This document shows positions 1-6,331 of a stretch of DNA of 11,738 nucleotides, one piece after another. The notes under the pieces are model-generated. The model worked only from the letters and a program-made list of their open reading frames with translations. It did no database searches and was not told the origin of the DNA. Both the position numbers and the translations under genes were made by a program. Origin of the DNA: Methanobacterium sp. PtaU1.Bin242 (GTDB taxonomy: Archaea > Methanobacteriota > Methanobacteria > Methanobacteriales > Methanobacteriaceae); NCBI GenBank assembly GCA_002067565.1, contig MVQZ01000282.1:1-11738 (forward strand), in the 5' to 3' direction. How positions within the stretch are numbered: the first letter of the stretch is position 1; each line of letters starts with the position of its first letter.

Positions 1-2
1 AT

Positions 3-254
3 GAAGAGAAAATTAAAGAAGCAGGAGCTTTAGTTTACTATGCAGCGGTAAATCAGAAGAATAATAAAATATACACCTCATCATCCAGGGCTTTAGCACT
101 GGTAGCTGCCGAAGAAAGCATAGCTGAGGCAGAAGAAATTTGTGAAACATCCACCAGATATGTGGAAGGAGATGTTTATCACAGACGGGATGTAGGCACT
201 GCTCAGCTTATAGAAAAAAGAATAAAACATATGCAGAAGATAAAAAATCCATAA
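3..254 (+). CDS. purD: Phosphoribosylamine-glycine ligase (GARS), C-terminal part
   Basis: Partial gene: the window holds the last 83 codons and the TAA stop; the start lies upstream. PurD ligates glycine to phosphoribosylamine with ATP, the second step of purine synthesis, in the cytosol. The visible part reads as the C-terminal barrel-like domain of the ATP-grasp ligase. Features recognised are the VYYAAV strand, the KIYTSSSRALALV segment (positions 22-34 of the visible part) and the ending YVEGDVYHRRDVGTAQLIEKR, of which YHRRDVG is the most family-like motif. The identification rests on recalled similarity of this tail to archaeal PurD; the ATP-grasp core is outside the window. A run of nine T follows about 100 bp after the stop and probably ends its transcript. 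Confidence 0.8.
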   Translation, partial: EEKIKEAGALVYYAAVNQKNNKIYTSSSRALALVAAEESIAEAEEICETSTRYVEGDVYHRRDVGTAQLIEKRIKHMQKIKNP

Positions 255-360
255 TAACATAATTCATGAATAATATGCGGATTTAAATCCCCTGGATCAT
301 CAATTGACATTAATATTTTCATTTGATCTGGAAAAATAATTTGCTTTCTAAATTTAATAA

Positions 361-369
361 TTTTTTTTT
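361..369 (+). terminator. Oligo-T terminator after purD
   Basis: Nine consecutive T on the coding strand, 106 bp downstream of the purD stop. U-rich tracts without a needed hairpin are the usual archaeal intrinsic termination signal. It lies just before the argF promoter, which suggests that the two genes are separate transcription units. Confidence 0.55.
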
Positions 370-392
370 GATAGTAAATTTTAAATAAAGGC

Positions 393-400
393 TTTATAAG
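393..400 (+). promoter_or_regulatory. TATA box of argF
   Basis: TTTATAAG fits the archaeal TATA consensus. Counting about 25 bp from its centre puts the transcription start near 422, giving a short leader of roughly 28 nt that contains the GGAG ribosome binding site at 442-445. Confidence 0.5.
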
Positions 401-449
401 ATATTTTAATCTAAAAAAAGGAATACCCACAAATGAGGGATGGAGAATA

Positions 450-1358
450 ATGAAACATCTTTTATCAGTAACCGATATCCAGCAGGATATATTTAACATA
501 CTCCAACTAGCGGAACAATTGAAAAAGGATCCATGGGGTCATCAAATTTTAGATAAGAAAGTTCTGGCAATGATATTTGAAAAAGCATCCACCAGGACCA
601 GAATCTCATTTGAGGTGGCCATGTTCCAGCTGGGAGGGCACGCCCTTTTTCTATCTAAATCCGACCTGCAACTGGGTCGGGGAGAGCTGATAGAAGACAC
701 AAGCAGGGTTATGTCACGTTATGTAGATGGGGTGATGATCAGAGCCGTAGAACATTCTGACGTGGTAAATTTCGCACAACATTCAGATGTGCCAGTGATA
801 AATGGCCTTACTAATCTGGAACATCCCTGTCAGGCATTAACCGATATTTTCACTATTTTTGAAAAGAAAAAGACTTACAGAGTTCACTTGACCTTTGTAG
901 GTGATGGAAACAACGTATGCAATTCATTGTTACTTGCTTCATCCCTGGTAGGTATGGATATGACGGTTGTATGTCCTGAGAGATATGAACCAGATGTCGA
1001 GATAATAAATAAGGCTAAAAGTTTCGCTCTCAAATCCGGATCCCAGATAGAAGTAACCAACAACATTTCAGAGGGTATTAAAGACGCAGATGTGGTTTAT
1101 ACTGACGTTTGGGTTAGCATGGGTGAAGAAAACGAGACAGACAAGCGATTAAAGGTATTAAATGATTATCAGGTAAACAGTGAAATTTTAAATCTTGCTA
1201 ATCCTGATGCAATAGTAATGCACTGTCTACCAGCCATAAGAGGCCAGGAAATCACTGAAGATGTGATAAGCTGTGATCAGTCTGCAATATGGGATCAGGC
1301 AGAAAACCGATTACATGTTCAAAAAGCCATACTATACACTCTTTTAGGAAAATTTTAG
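450..1358 (+). CDS. argF: Ornithine carbamoyltransferase
   Basis: 302 aa, full length for the family. It transfers the carbamoyl group from carbamoyl phosphate to ornithine, giving citrulline, a cytosolic step of arginine synthesis. The N-terminal carbamoyl-phosphate domain carries STRTR at residues 47-51 and HPCQ at 125-128, both phosphate or carbamoyl contacts. The C-terminal ornithine domain carries the SMG loop (residues 223-225) and the signature HCLPA (258-262) with the catalytic cysteine Cys259. The SMG loop and HCLP mark it as an ornithine rather than an aspartate carbamoyltransferase. The start is supported by GGAG at 442-445, 4 nt upstream. The gene converges on argS, so both arginine-related genes share a 151-bp intergenic region but not a transcript. 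No broken motif was seen. Confidence 0.96.
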   Translation: MKHLLSVTDIQQDIFNILQLAEQLKKDPWGHQILDKKVLAMIFEKASTRTRISFEVAMFQLGGHALFLSKSDLQLGRGELIEDTSRVMSRYVDGVMIRAVEHSDVVNFAQHSDVPVINGLTNLEHPCQALTDIFTIFEKKKTYRVHLTFVGDGNNVCNSLLLASSLVGMDMTVVCPERYEPDVEIINKAKSFALKSGSQIEVTNNISEGIKDADVVYTDVWVSMGEENETDKRLKVLNDYQVNSEILNLANPDAIVMHCLPAIRGQEITEDVISCDQSAIWDQAENRLHVQKAILYTLLGKF

Positions 1359-1370
1359 CCAGTATCAAGA

Positions 1371-1387
1371 TTTTTTAAACTTATTTT
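1371..1387 (+). terminator. T-rich terminator after argF
   Basis: Six T at 1371-1376 followed by TTATTTT, 12 bp after the argF stop. This is a typical archaeal U-tract terminator placed between convergent genes. Confidence 0.45.
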
Positions 1388-1509
1388 CTTTCACCTAAAT
1401 ATCTAAATTTAAATAGTTCTTCGTATAGGTATCTAAATTATTAAATAATCTTCCTTTGACAAAGTATCAAGATATTAAAATTATTTTCAGCCAGATTTTC
1501 TTAAATTGG

Positions 1510-3357
1510 TTACATTGATTCTGGAGCTTCAATTCCCAGAAGATCCAGACAGTTTTTGATGGTTATCCGTGATTTGTCCACTAAAAACACTCTTAATATT
1601 TCTTCTTCTGATCCTATAACCGGCAGTGATTTGTAGAACTTGTTAAAGGCACTGGCCAGATCCAGGGAGTATTGGGCTATTTTATGCACCTTCCTGGTTT
1701 GGGCTGATTCTTCTATCACCGAAGTAAACTGTGATATGGTTTTTATCAACTCCATTTCAGAATTTTCCAGCTGATAATGGTCTAAAATGTTTTCCAGATC
1801 AATGGTGGCATCAAATTTCTCGGCCTTCTGCAGTAGTTTACAGGCTCGGGCATGTGCATACTGAATAGAGGCGCAGCCCCTCTCAAAGCTTAAAGCCTCA
1901 TCCCATTTAAACACCATATGCTTTTCTGGCGATAGACGAGCTATATAATATCTTATGGCTCCTATACCGATCTTTTCGGCGATTTCCGCGATTTCAGTTC
2001 CATCTAGATCAGTTCTTCTTTTTTTAATCTCTGCTTTAGCTCTTTCTACAGCTTCCGTCATAAGCTGGTCTACGCTGATAAACACTCCTCTTCTGGTGGA
2101 CATGGAGCCTTCAGGGAGGGTTATGAATTCATAAAATATAACTTCAGGAGATTTAACATCTAAAAATCCCAGGGCTAATCGAATCTGGTCGATAGCTAGT
2201 TTATGATCCGATCCCAATATATCAATAACCACATCACCTTTCCTAGATTTCTCCAGATGATAAGCCAAGTCTCTGGTGGAGTAAAGGGATGTACCATCGG
2301 ATCGCATTAGTACCAGCTCTTTTTCAATGCCAAAGTCCTTCAGATCCAGATATAGAACCTCATTTTCCTTGGTATATCCACTATCCTTAAGTTTCTCTAT
2401 GACCTTTTCTACAGAACCATCCCTAACATACTTGCTCTCCCATATAAAAGAGTCATGATTAACATGCAGACGTTTAAGAGTGGGTTCCATTCCTTCTAGA
2501 CAGGAATTAACTGCTTCTTTGAAAATAAATTCAAGAAGAGGATCTTCACCCCCCTCATATGTTATTAACAATTGACTTATCTCATCAATAAGCTCTGGAC
2601 GTGCTTTTAACTCCTGATTTACCCGGAAATACAGTTTTCCTATCTGATGATCCTTCTGATTTTCATCCACAAGAACTTGTAGATATAATATATTTTTCAG
2701 AGCATTTACATATTTTTCCTCTAGCGCATCTAATTCTGGACGGTTTTTAAGTATCTGTTCTGCCCATAAGTAGGGATCATAATTTATCTGCTCTTTATAA
2801 GATGTTTCTGCTGTTTTCTCGTCAAATTTAAGGTTGAACAATCCCCATACTACCATGGCTATTTGCCGGCCCATATCATTAACGTAATACTGTGTTTCCA
2901 CTGTGTATCCTGCTCTCATCAACACTCGATTTAAGGAGTCGCCTATTATTGAATTTCTGATATGTCCAATATGAAGTGGACCGTTAGGGTTTGCTGAGGT
3001 GTGTTCTAATATTATTTTTCTATTTTTAATTTTCAGATTCCCGTAACCTTCATTTATGGAGTTTAAAACTAATTTTGAGAATTTCTGGTAGTCTATAAAA
3101 AAGTTAAGGTAAGGTCCTTTTGATTCTACCTGGTCGAAATTCTCTGGTTTAATAAATACCTTCAGTATATCCTGGGTAATTTCTACCGGAGATTTTTTAA
3201 GCTTACCTGCCAATTCAAAGGCTACAGAACTGGCTAAATCTCCCATTTTGGCATTGGGAGGTTCTTCTACAGGGATATTATCTGGAACTTCCCAGTCCAA
3301 AGTATTAATAGCATCTTTAATTGAGTTTACGACGTCTAATTTTAATTTTCTATACAT
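1510..3357 (-). CDS. argS: Arginyl-tRNA synthetase
   Basis: 615 aa, a class I aminoacyl-tRNA synthetase that charges tRNA-Arg with arginine. The order is an N-terminal Add1-type domain (about residues 1-95), then the Rossmann catalytic domain with HIGH at 129-132 inside SANPNGPLHIGH. An insertion-rich region follows (about 175-290). The second signature appears as GSMSTRRG (417-424) instead of canonical KMSKS, the normal form in many ArgRS. The helical DALR-type anticodon-binding domain runs from about 495 to the end. The start ATG at 3355-3357 has AGGTGA at 3363-3368 upstream with 5 nt spacing. At 615 aa it is somewhat longer than the usual 550-580, and I place the extra length around residues 200-280. 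It is expected to be single copy and essential. Confidence 0.96.
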   Translation of the reverse strand: MYRKLKLDVVNSIKDAINTLDWEVPDNIPVEEPPNAKMGDLASSVAFELAGKLKKSPVEITQDILKVFIKPENFDQVESKGPYLNFFIDYQKFSKLVLNSINEGYGNLKIKNRKIILEHTSANPNGPLHIGHIRNSIIGDSLNRVLMRAGYTVETQYYVNDMGRQIAMVVWGLFNLKFDEKTAETSYKEQINYDPYLWAEQILKNRPELDALEEKYVNALKNILYLQVLVDENQKDHQIGKLYFRVNQELKARPELIDEISQLLITYEGGEDPLLEFIFKEAVNSCLEGMEPTLKRLHVNHDSFIWESKYVRDGSVEKVIEKLKDSGYTKENEVLYLDLKDFGIEKELVLMRSDGTSLYSTRDLAYHLEKSRKGDVVIDILGSDHKLAIDQIRLALGFLDVKSPEVIFYEFITLPEGSMSTRRGVFISVDQLMTEAVERAKAEIKKRRTDLDGTEIAEIAEKIGIGAIRYYIARLSPEKHMVFKWDEALSFERGCASIQYAHARACKLLQKAEKFDATIDLENILDHYQLENSEMELIKTISQFTSVIEESAQTRKVHKIAQYSLDLASAFNKFYKSLPVIGSEEEILRVFLVDKSRITIKNCLDLLGIEAPESM

Positions 3358-3408
3358 TAATTCACCTTATAAACTTAACATTACTTTAAAAAATGTTATT
3401 TTAGAATA

Positions 3409-3452
3409 TGGGGATGAATAATTAATATTCTTAATAATAGCTTATATCCCCA
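3409..3452 (-). promoter_or_regulatory. Inverted repeat and proximal TATA box before argS
   Basis: TGGGGAT at 3409-3415 and ATCCCCA at 3446-3452 form a perfect 7-bp inverted repeat with a 30-nt AT-only-like centre. On the minus strand a TATA-like ATATAAG lies at 3441-3447, touching the distal arm; it would start transcription near 3418, about 60 nt before the argS ATG. An operator overlapping a promoter is a reasonable reading, but the function is inferred. Confidence 0.35.
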
Positions 3453-3510
3453 ATGATTATAGATTTGTATCCAGAAAATGGAACAAGTAATAAAAAGAGT
3501 TTTAAACCCT

Positions 3511-3524
3511 TATTTATATATATC
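3511..3524 (-). promoter_or_regulatory. Strong distal TATA box before argS
   Basis: Reading the minus strand gives GATATATATAAATA, the best TATA match upstream of argS. It predicts a start near 3490 and therefore a leader of about 130 nt that would run through the inverted repeat at 3409-3452. It may alternatively be unused or drive a short leader RNA. Confidence 0.45.
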
Positions 3525-3543
3525 TAATTTGATTAATCTTATT

Positions 3544-3572
3544 AGGATTGTTTTATCTCCTGTTACAATCCT
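3544..3572 (-). terminator. Hairpin after the signal peptidase gene
   Basis: AGGATTG at 3544-3550 pairs perfectly with CAATCCT at 3566-3572 across a 15-nt loop, starting 4 bp after the stop codon of the signal peptidase gene. It could end or stabilise the ilvD-signal peptidase transcript. No long U-tract follows at once, so the role is uncertain. Confidence 0.35.
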
Positions 3573-3576
3573 TAGA

Positions 3577-4023
3577 CTACAATCCTCTAATCCAGAGGGT
3601 TATATAACCTATTTTCGGTATTACAAAGGGAGTTTCTCCTGGGTTTTTACCAAAGGACACTACCTTGGATTGGACTTGTTCTGGATATACTGCTACTGGA
3701 TCCGGCCCGGGATTGTTATCACCTTTGGTAATATAGTACAGCCTCCCATCAGGCGCGTTTCCTTTATAAATTATACGGTGGATCACTGGTTCTGGGAACC
3801 ATGTGGCGTCGTAGATTACGATGTCTCCTACACTCAATTTTGTGGTGTCTATTTCATGTATACCAAATAAATTAGCTTTTTGAACGACAACCACATCGCC
3901 CCTGTAAAAAACAGGTTCCATACTTCCAGAAACCACCACATTCAGGTGCTGGGCCAGAAGGATGCCTATCACTATAATAGCAACATAACTTAATATTTCG
4001 CGTGTATGAGACGTTTCAGACAT
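3577..4023 (-). CDS. Signal peptidase I, archaeal Ser/His type (S26B)
   Basis: 148 aa membrane protease that removes signal peptides from exported proteins on the outer face of the membrane. One hydrophobic helix covers residues about 10-27. It is followed by the catalytic serine box SGSMEP with Ser34, then the box VGDIVIYD (65-72). His82 in VIHRII takes the place of the bacterial general-base lysine, as in archaeal and eukaryotic enzymes. TKGDNNPGPD at 99-108 carries the conserved aspartates. The protein ends at IGYITLWIRGL without the second membrane helix seen in some archaeal members, so it appears to have a single anchor. The start is supported by AGGTGA at 4029-4034. It is the second gene of a pair with ilvD: the gap is 9 nt and its ribosome binding site contains the ilvD stop codon. 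Confidence 0.92.
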   Translation of the reverse strand: MSETSHTREILSYVAIIVIGILLAQHLNVVVSGSMEPVFYRGDVVVVQKANLFGIHEIDTTKLSVGDIVIYDATWFPEPVIHRIIYKGNAPDGRLYYITKGDNNPGPDPVAVYPEQVQSKVVSFGKNPGETPFVIPKIGYITLWIRGL

Positions 4024-4028
4024 TCAAT

Positions 4029-4034
4029 TCACCT
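4029..4034 (-). promoter_or_regulatory. Ribosome binding site of the signal peptidase, overlapping the ilvD stop
   Basis: On the minus strand TAGGTGA combines the ilvD stop codon TAG with the AGGTGA ribosome binding site of the next gene. A ribosome ending on ilvD would sit on the initiation region, so translational coupling is likely. Confidence 0.7.
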
Positions 4035-5688
4035 ATTTTAATACTGCTCCTTCATCTGCAGAACTGACCATTTTCATATACCGGGATAACCATCCTTTAA
4101 TTTTTCTTTCAGGTTTCACCGCATTTTTTAGCCTTTTTGCTATCTCATCTTCATCAACTATAAATTCCAATTTCCTTTGGGGAATATCTATTTTAACCAT
4201 ATCTCCATTTCTAACCACTGCCAAAGGGCCATTGGCAGCTGCTTCAGGAGATACATGTCCAATACACGGACCTCTAGTTCCTCCTGAGAATCGGCCGTCG
4301 GTTATAAGTGCCACAGAATTAATACCCCTTCCAGATATGGTGGAAGTGGGGTTCAGCATCTCCCTCATACCAGGTCCTCCTCGCGGACCTTCGTATCTGA
4401 TGATGATCACATCTCCTTCCTGGATTTCACCCTGGTTAATGGCTTCCACACAATCTTCTTCACTATCGAAAACTTTTGCCGGACCTTCATGAGTCATCAT
4501 ATCTGCATCAACAGCACCTTGCTTAACAACAGAGCCATTAGGCGCTAAATTTCCCTTTAAAATGGCTAATCCTCCTTCTTTATGAACAGGATCATCTAAT
4601 GGCCTAATTACAGTCGGGTCTAACACCATTGCATCTATAATGTTTTCTTTAAGGCTTTTACCAGTGCAGGTTATAACTTCATCATCTATTTTATCCTGAA
4701 TAACTTTTAACACAGCAGGGATTCCACCAGCCCGATCCAAGTCAAACATGGTATGCTCTCCGGAGGGACTGATTGCTGTGATGTGTGGTATTTCTCGGGT
4801 TAAATTATCGAACAAGTTAAGATCAACCATAACTCCCTGATCTTTTAATTCATATGCTATGGCAGGTAAGTGCAGGGTGGTGTTGGTGGAACCTCCCAGG
4901 GCCAAGTCGATCTTCACTGCATTTTCAAAGGATTTCTGGTTCATTATTTTAGAGGGGGTGATGTTTTTCTCTAGAAGTTCTAATATCTTCTTTCCAGATG
5001 TCCGGGCAAGTTGGATTTTCCTCCCGGAAACAGCATGAGTAGTGGCACAGTAGGGTAAGCTCATACCCAGAGCTTCGGTAAGACATGCCATGGTATTGGC
5101 GGTGAAAAGACCGGCACATGACCCGGCACCAGGACAGGCGCAACGTTCCAACTCCTCTACCTCTTTTTCACTTATCTTTCCTGATGAAACAGCACCTACT
5201 GCTTCATAAACATCTATTAGATCCACTGCTTTGCCTTTATACTCTCCGGGTAGCATGGGACCTCCAGTGACCACAATGGAAGGTATATCTAGTCTGGCAG
5301 CGGCCATAAGCATTCCTGGAACTATTTTATCGCAGGTGGGGATCATAACCAGAGCATCAAGCTGGTGGGCTTGAGCCATGCTTTCCACCGTATCAGCCAC
5401 GATCTCCCTAGAAGCTAGGGAATAGCGCATACCCTCATGATTCATGGCAATCCCGTCACAAATGGCCATGGTATTAAATTCGAATGGAACTCCACCTGCT
5501 TCACTTATACCTAATTTAACGGCTTCTGAAACTTTTTTCAAATGAATGTGTCCAGGTACTATATCCGTAAAGCTGTTAGCTACTCCTATAAATGGTTGTT
5601 CCATTTCTTCTTCCGTCAAACCACAAGCCCGTAGTAAAGATCGGTGGGGGGCCCTTTGAAGGCCTTTTTTTATGTTATCACTCCTCAT
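4033..5688 (-). CDS. ilvD: Dihydroxy-acid dehydratase
   Basis: 551 aa from the chosen start. It dehydrates dihydroxyisovalerate and dihydroxymethylvalerate to the keto acids of valine and isoleucine synthesis, in the cytosol, with an Fe-S cluster. Visible motifs are TCDKIVPGM (Cys119), CPGAGSCAG (Cys185, Cys191), the GGSTNT segment (265-270), EGPRGGPGMREML (433-445) and DGRFSGGTRG (464-473), where Ser468 is the expected catalytic base. The position that is cysteine in [2Fe-2S] members is glycine here (DIVPGH, Gly46), as in E. coli-type enzymes. Upstream in-frame codons would add 21 residues, but the ATG at 5686-5688 follows AGGTGA (5693-5698) at 4 nt, and MRSDNIKKG is a normal family N-terminus. 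It is the first gene of a pair with the signal peptidase. Confidence 0.95.
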   Translation of the reverse strand: MRSDNIKKGLQRAPHRSLLRACGLTEEEMEQPFIGVANSFTDIVPGHIHLKKVSEAVKLGISEAGGVPFEFNTMAICDGIAMNHEGMRYSLASREIVADTVESMAQAHQLDALVMIPTCDKIVPGMLMAAARLDIPSIVVTGGPMLPGEYKGKAVDLIDVYEAVGAVSSGKISEKEVEELERCACPGAGSCAGLFTANTMACLTEALGMSLPYCATTHAVSGRKIQLARTSGKKILELLEKNITPSKIMNQKSFENAVKIDLALGGSTNTTLHLPAIAYELKDQGVMVDLNLFDNLTREIPHITAISPSGEHTMFDLDRAGGIPAVLKVIQDKIDDEVITCTGKSLKENIIDAMVLDPTVIRPLDDPVHKEGGLAILKGNLAPNGSVVKQGAVDADMMTHEGPAKVFDSEEDCVEAINQGEIQEGDVIIIRYEGPRGGPGMREMLNPTSTISGRGINSVALITDGRFSGGTRGPCIGHVSPEAAANGPLAVVRNGDMVKIDIPQRKLEFIVDEDEIAKRLKNAVKPERKIKGWLSRYMKMVSSADEGAVLK

Positions 5689-5692
5689 TTCA

Positions 5693-5698
5693 TCACCT
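5693..5698 (-). promoter_or_regulatory. Ribosome binding site deciding the ilvD start
   Basis: AGGTGA on the minus strand, 4 nt before the ATG at 5688. It rules out the in-frame upstream start at 5751, whose 21 extra residues look unlike the family. The stretch AGGTGATGAAATGAGGA is identical at the thrS start (6322-6338). Confidence 0.8.
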
Positions 5699-5718
5699 GG
5701 CTCTGCATATTCTTTATA

Positions 5719-5748
5719 ATTCTTAATAATAATCATAAAATTAAGAAT
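5719..5748 (-). promoter_or_regulatory. Inverted repeat before ilvD, possible operator
   Basis: ATTCTTAAT at 5719-5727 and ATTAAGAAT at 5740-5748 are perfect inverted 9-mers separated by 12 bp, 31-60 bp upstream of the ilvD ATG. Dyads of this size suit a dimeric regulator. The block ATTCTTAATAATA that starts it also occurs upstream of argS at 3427-3439. No regulator can be named from sequence alone. Confidence 0.4.
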
Positions 5749-5751
5749 CAC

Positions 5752-6232
5752 AGAATATTGTTCTCTAATATCAGTATTTTTATTAGTTCATTATCATGTT
5801 TAAATTTAGTTTAAAAGATAAACATTTAAAGTTATGCCATAGTTGTCTGTAAGTATTAATTATTATCTGGGTTATTCCATTCTATTTATTTAGGATTCTT
5901 TAAAATTTTTTCTAATTGTACTAATCAATATAATTAACTGATCAATCTACATAGAGGTTTTAAAATTTAGGAATTACTAAATATCTTTAACTAATGATAC
6001 ATAAAAAGAACTGTATTCGGCTATAGAGAAATCATTCAAGGAATAATTAAAGAACTGTTCAATTAAATTAAAACAATTTTTATTAAAGGGTAAATATTAT
6101 AACATCTCTTAAGTTATTCTTAGAGGATTATTTTATAATTATTACTATAAATGGTTGTAGAAGGAATATTGATGAAGGATTTGATCACATTTTTATAATT
6201 TTTAAAAAAACATTCCACCCCTATAATGGCAG
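5752..6232. other. AT-rich divergent intergenic region between ilvD and thrS
   Basis: This stretch separates two divergent genes and must hold both promoters. I found no supported reading frame in it; the longest candidates are about 15 codons without a ribosome binding site. It contains a 10-bp direct repeat AAAGAACTGT at 6005-6014 and 6049-6058, 44 bp apart, and many short A/T runs. An ilvD promoter TATA on the minus strand may be AATAAAAATA around 5775-5785, but the base composition makes this weak. No GC-rich block typical of a tRNA or structured RNA is present. Confidence 0.5.
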
Positions 6233-6242
6233 TATATAAATA
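6233..6242 (+). promoter_or_regulatory. TATA box of thrS
   Basis: TATATAAATA, a near-ideal archaeal TATA box. It predicts a transcription start around 6264, leaving a leader of about 67 nt. Because that start lies downstream of the upstream GTG at 6251, it supports the ATG at 6332 as the true thrS start. Confidence 0.65.
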
Positions 6243-6321
6243 TTCATAGAGTGAAGTTATTTAGTATAGTTTTTTTAAAACAGTTTCTAAATAATCTTTT
6301 TAGTACAATTATTAACCTATT

Positions 6322-6327
6322 AGGTGA
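6322..6327 (+). promoter_or_regulatory. Ribosome binding site deciding the thrS start
   Basis: AGGTGA 4 nt before the ATG at 6332. It favours this start over the in-frame GTG at 6251, which would add 27 residues not expected in the family. Confidence 0.8.
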
Positions 6328-6331
6328 TGAA

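Noticed and set aside
203..499. 98-codon frame on the minus strand
   Set aside because: It overlaps purD, the intergenic T-run and the argF start. Composition is driven by A/T-rich DNA and no motif or ribosome binding site is visible.
3478..3870. Open frame of 130 codons on the plus strand
   Set aside because: It runs antisense through the signal peptidase gene, has no ribosome binding site, and shows no recognisable domain, while the opposite strand has clear catalytic motifs.
5689..5751. 21-residue extension of ilvD
   Set aside because: It reads through the AGGTGA site and the dyad and is unlike IlvD N-termini.
6151..6198. 15-codon frame starting ATGGTTGTAG
   Set aside because: No ribosome binding site, too short, and inside the expected promoter region.
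5752..6250. tRNA or structured RNA in the long gap
   Set aside because: No GC-rich stem pattern or TPsiC-like block is visible in this AT-rich stretch.
6251..6331. N-terminal extension of thrS from GTG 6251
   Set aside because: It lies at or before the predicted transcription start, lacks a ribosome binding site, and the ATG at 6332 has a strong AGGTGA and a family-like N-terminus.
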